From NCBI GenBank assembly GCA_903837025.1, contig CAILTC010000196.1, forward strand, positions 1 to 6,346: 6,346 nucleotides of DNA. The letters are read 5' to 3'. Both the position numbers and the translations under genes were made by a program. Below, one piece after another: positions 6,294 through 6,346 of this stretch. Under the pieces are notes generated by a model. The model did no database searches and was not told the DNA's origin. It saw only the letters and a program-made list of their open reading frames with translations. The stretch is from an uncultured Bacteroidota bacterium (lineage in GTDB: Bacteria > Bacteroidota > Bacteroidia > Flavobacteriales > Flavobacteriaceae). The first letter of the stretch is position 1. Each line of letters begins with the position of its first letter.

Positions 6294-6346
6294 TGGAAAA
6301 ACCGGTCAAATTGATCACCACTTTCCAGTCTAAATTGACCACCAGT
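6294..6346. mobile_element. Terminus of an IS21-like insertion sequence (cut by window edge)
   Basis: From 6294 the DNA starts TGGAAAAACCGG, where a TG...CA type end would be expected, and no longer matches DsbD coding sequence. Two copies of a motif follow at a 24-bp interval: GGTCAAATTGATCACCA (6304-6320) and its variant GTCTAAATTGACCACCA (6328-6344), with 14 of 19 bases equal when aligned from 6302. Multiple repeats of about 20 bp near the ends are typical of IS21-family elements (istA/istB). The GGTCAATTTGACC-like core resembles ends I associate with IS21 relatives in Bacteroidota, though this is from memory. No transposase sequence falls within the window. Confidence 0.6.

Overview
The window looks like chromosomal DNA from a member of the Flavobacteriaceae (Bacteroidota), most likely Flavobacterium or a close relative. 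The evidence is the AT-rich sequence, DnaN and MnmE sequences of flavobacterial type, start codons preceded by A-rich leaders rather than Shine-Dalgarno sites, and promoter boxes of the Bacteroidota type (TAnnTTTG). This assignment comes from reading the sequence, not from a database search.

Layout. Bases 1-885 are the 3' part of dnaN (sliding clamp) on the plus strand, cut by the window edge. It converges on a two-domain universal stress protein gene (1003-1833, minus), and both probably end at one bidirectional hairpin terminator at 945-983. A 168-bp divergent intergenic region then carries a good promoter for mnmE (2002-3411, plus), the GTPase subunit of the tRNA wobble-uridine modification enzyme. 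MnmE appears intact but has a short insertion encoded by tandem 7-bp repeats between its G4 and G5 motifs.

The stretch 3412-4368 contains no intact gene and looks like a decayed or rearranged region. On the minus strand it holds a start-less 72-codon frame ending in a membrane helix (3496-3714), an imperfect inverted repeat of 85 bp (3934-4018), and the first ~50 codons of a pyruvate carboxylase or other biotin carboxylase gene that degenerates and stops (4113-4295). The order fits a deletion that fused the head of one gene region to the tail of another, although this is inference.

The right end is a minus-strand thiol-redox operon: a DsbD-type membrane electron carrier with a C-terminal thioredoxin domain (5387-6293), then, 4 bp downstream, a secreted TlpA/ResA-like thioredoxin (4369-5382). 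DsbD would pass electrons from the cytoplasm to the periplasm, where the TlpA-like protein could use them. The dsbD reading frame loses its homology at about 6293, where a sequence resembling the multiply repeated terminus of an IS21-type insertion sequence begins and runs off the window. The operon therefore appears to be broken by a transposon.

No convincing new multi-gene system is visible. The points most worth a second look are the IS-disrupted redox operon, the repeat-derived insertion in MnmE, and the scarred region between mnmE and the tlpA-like gene.
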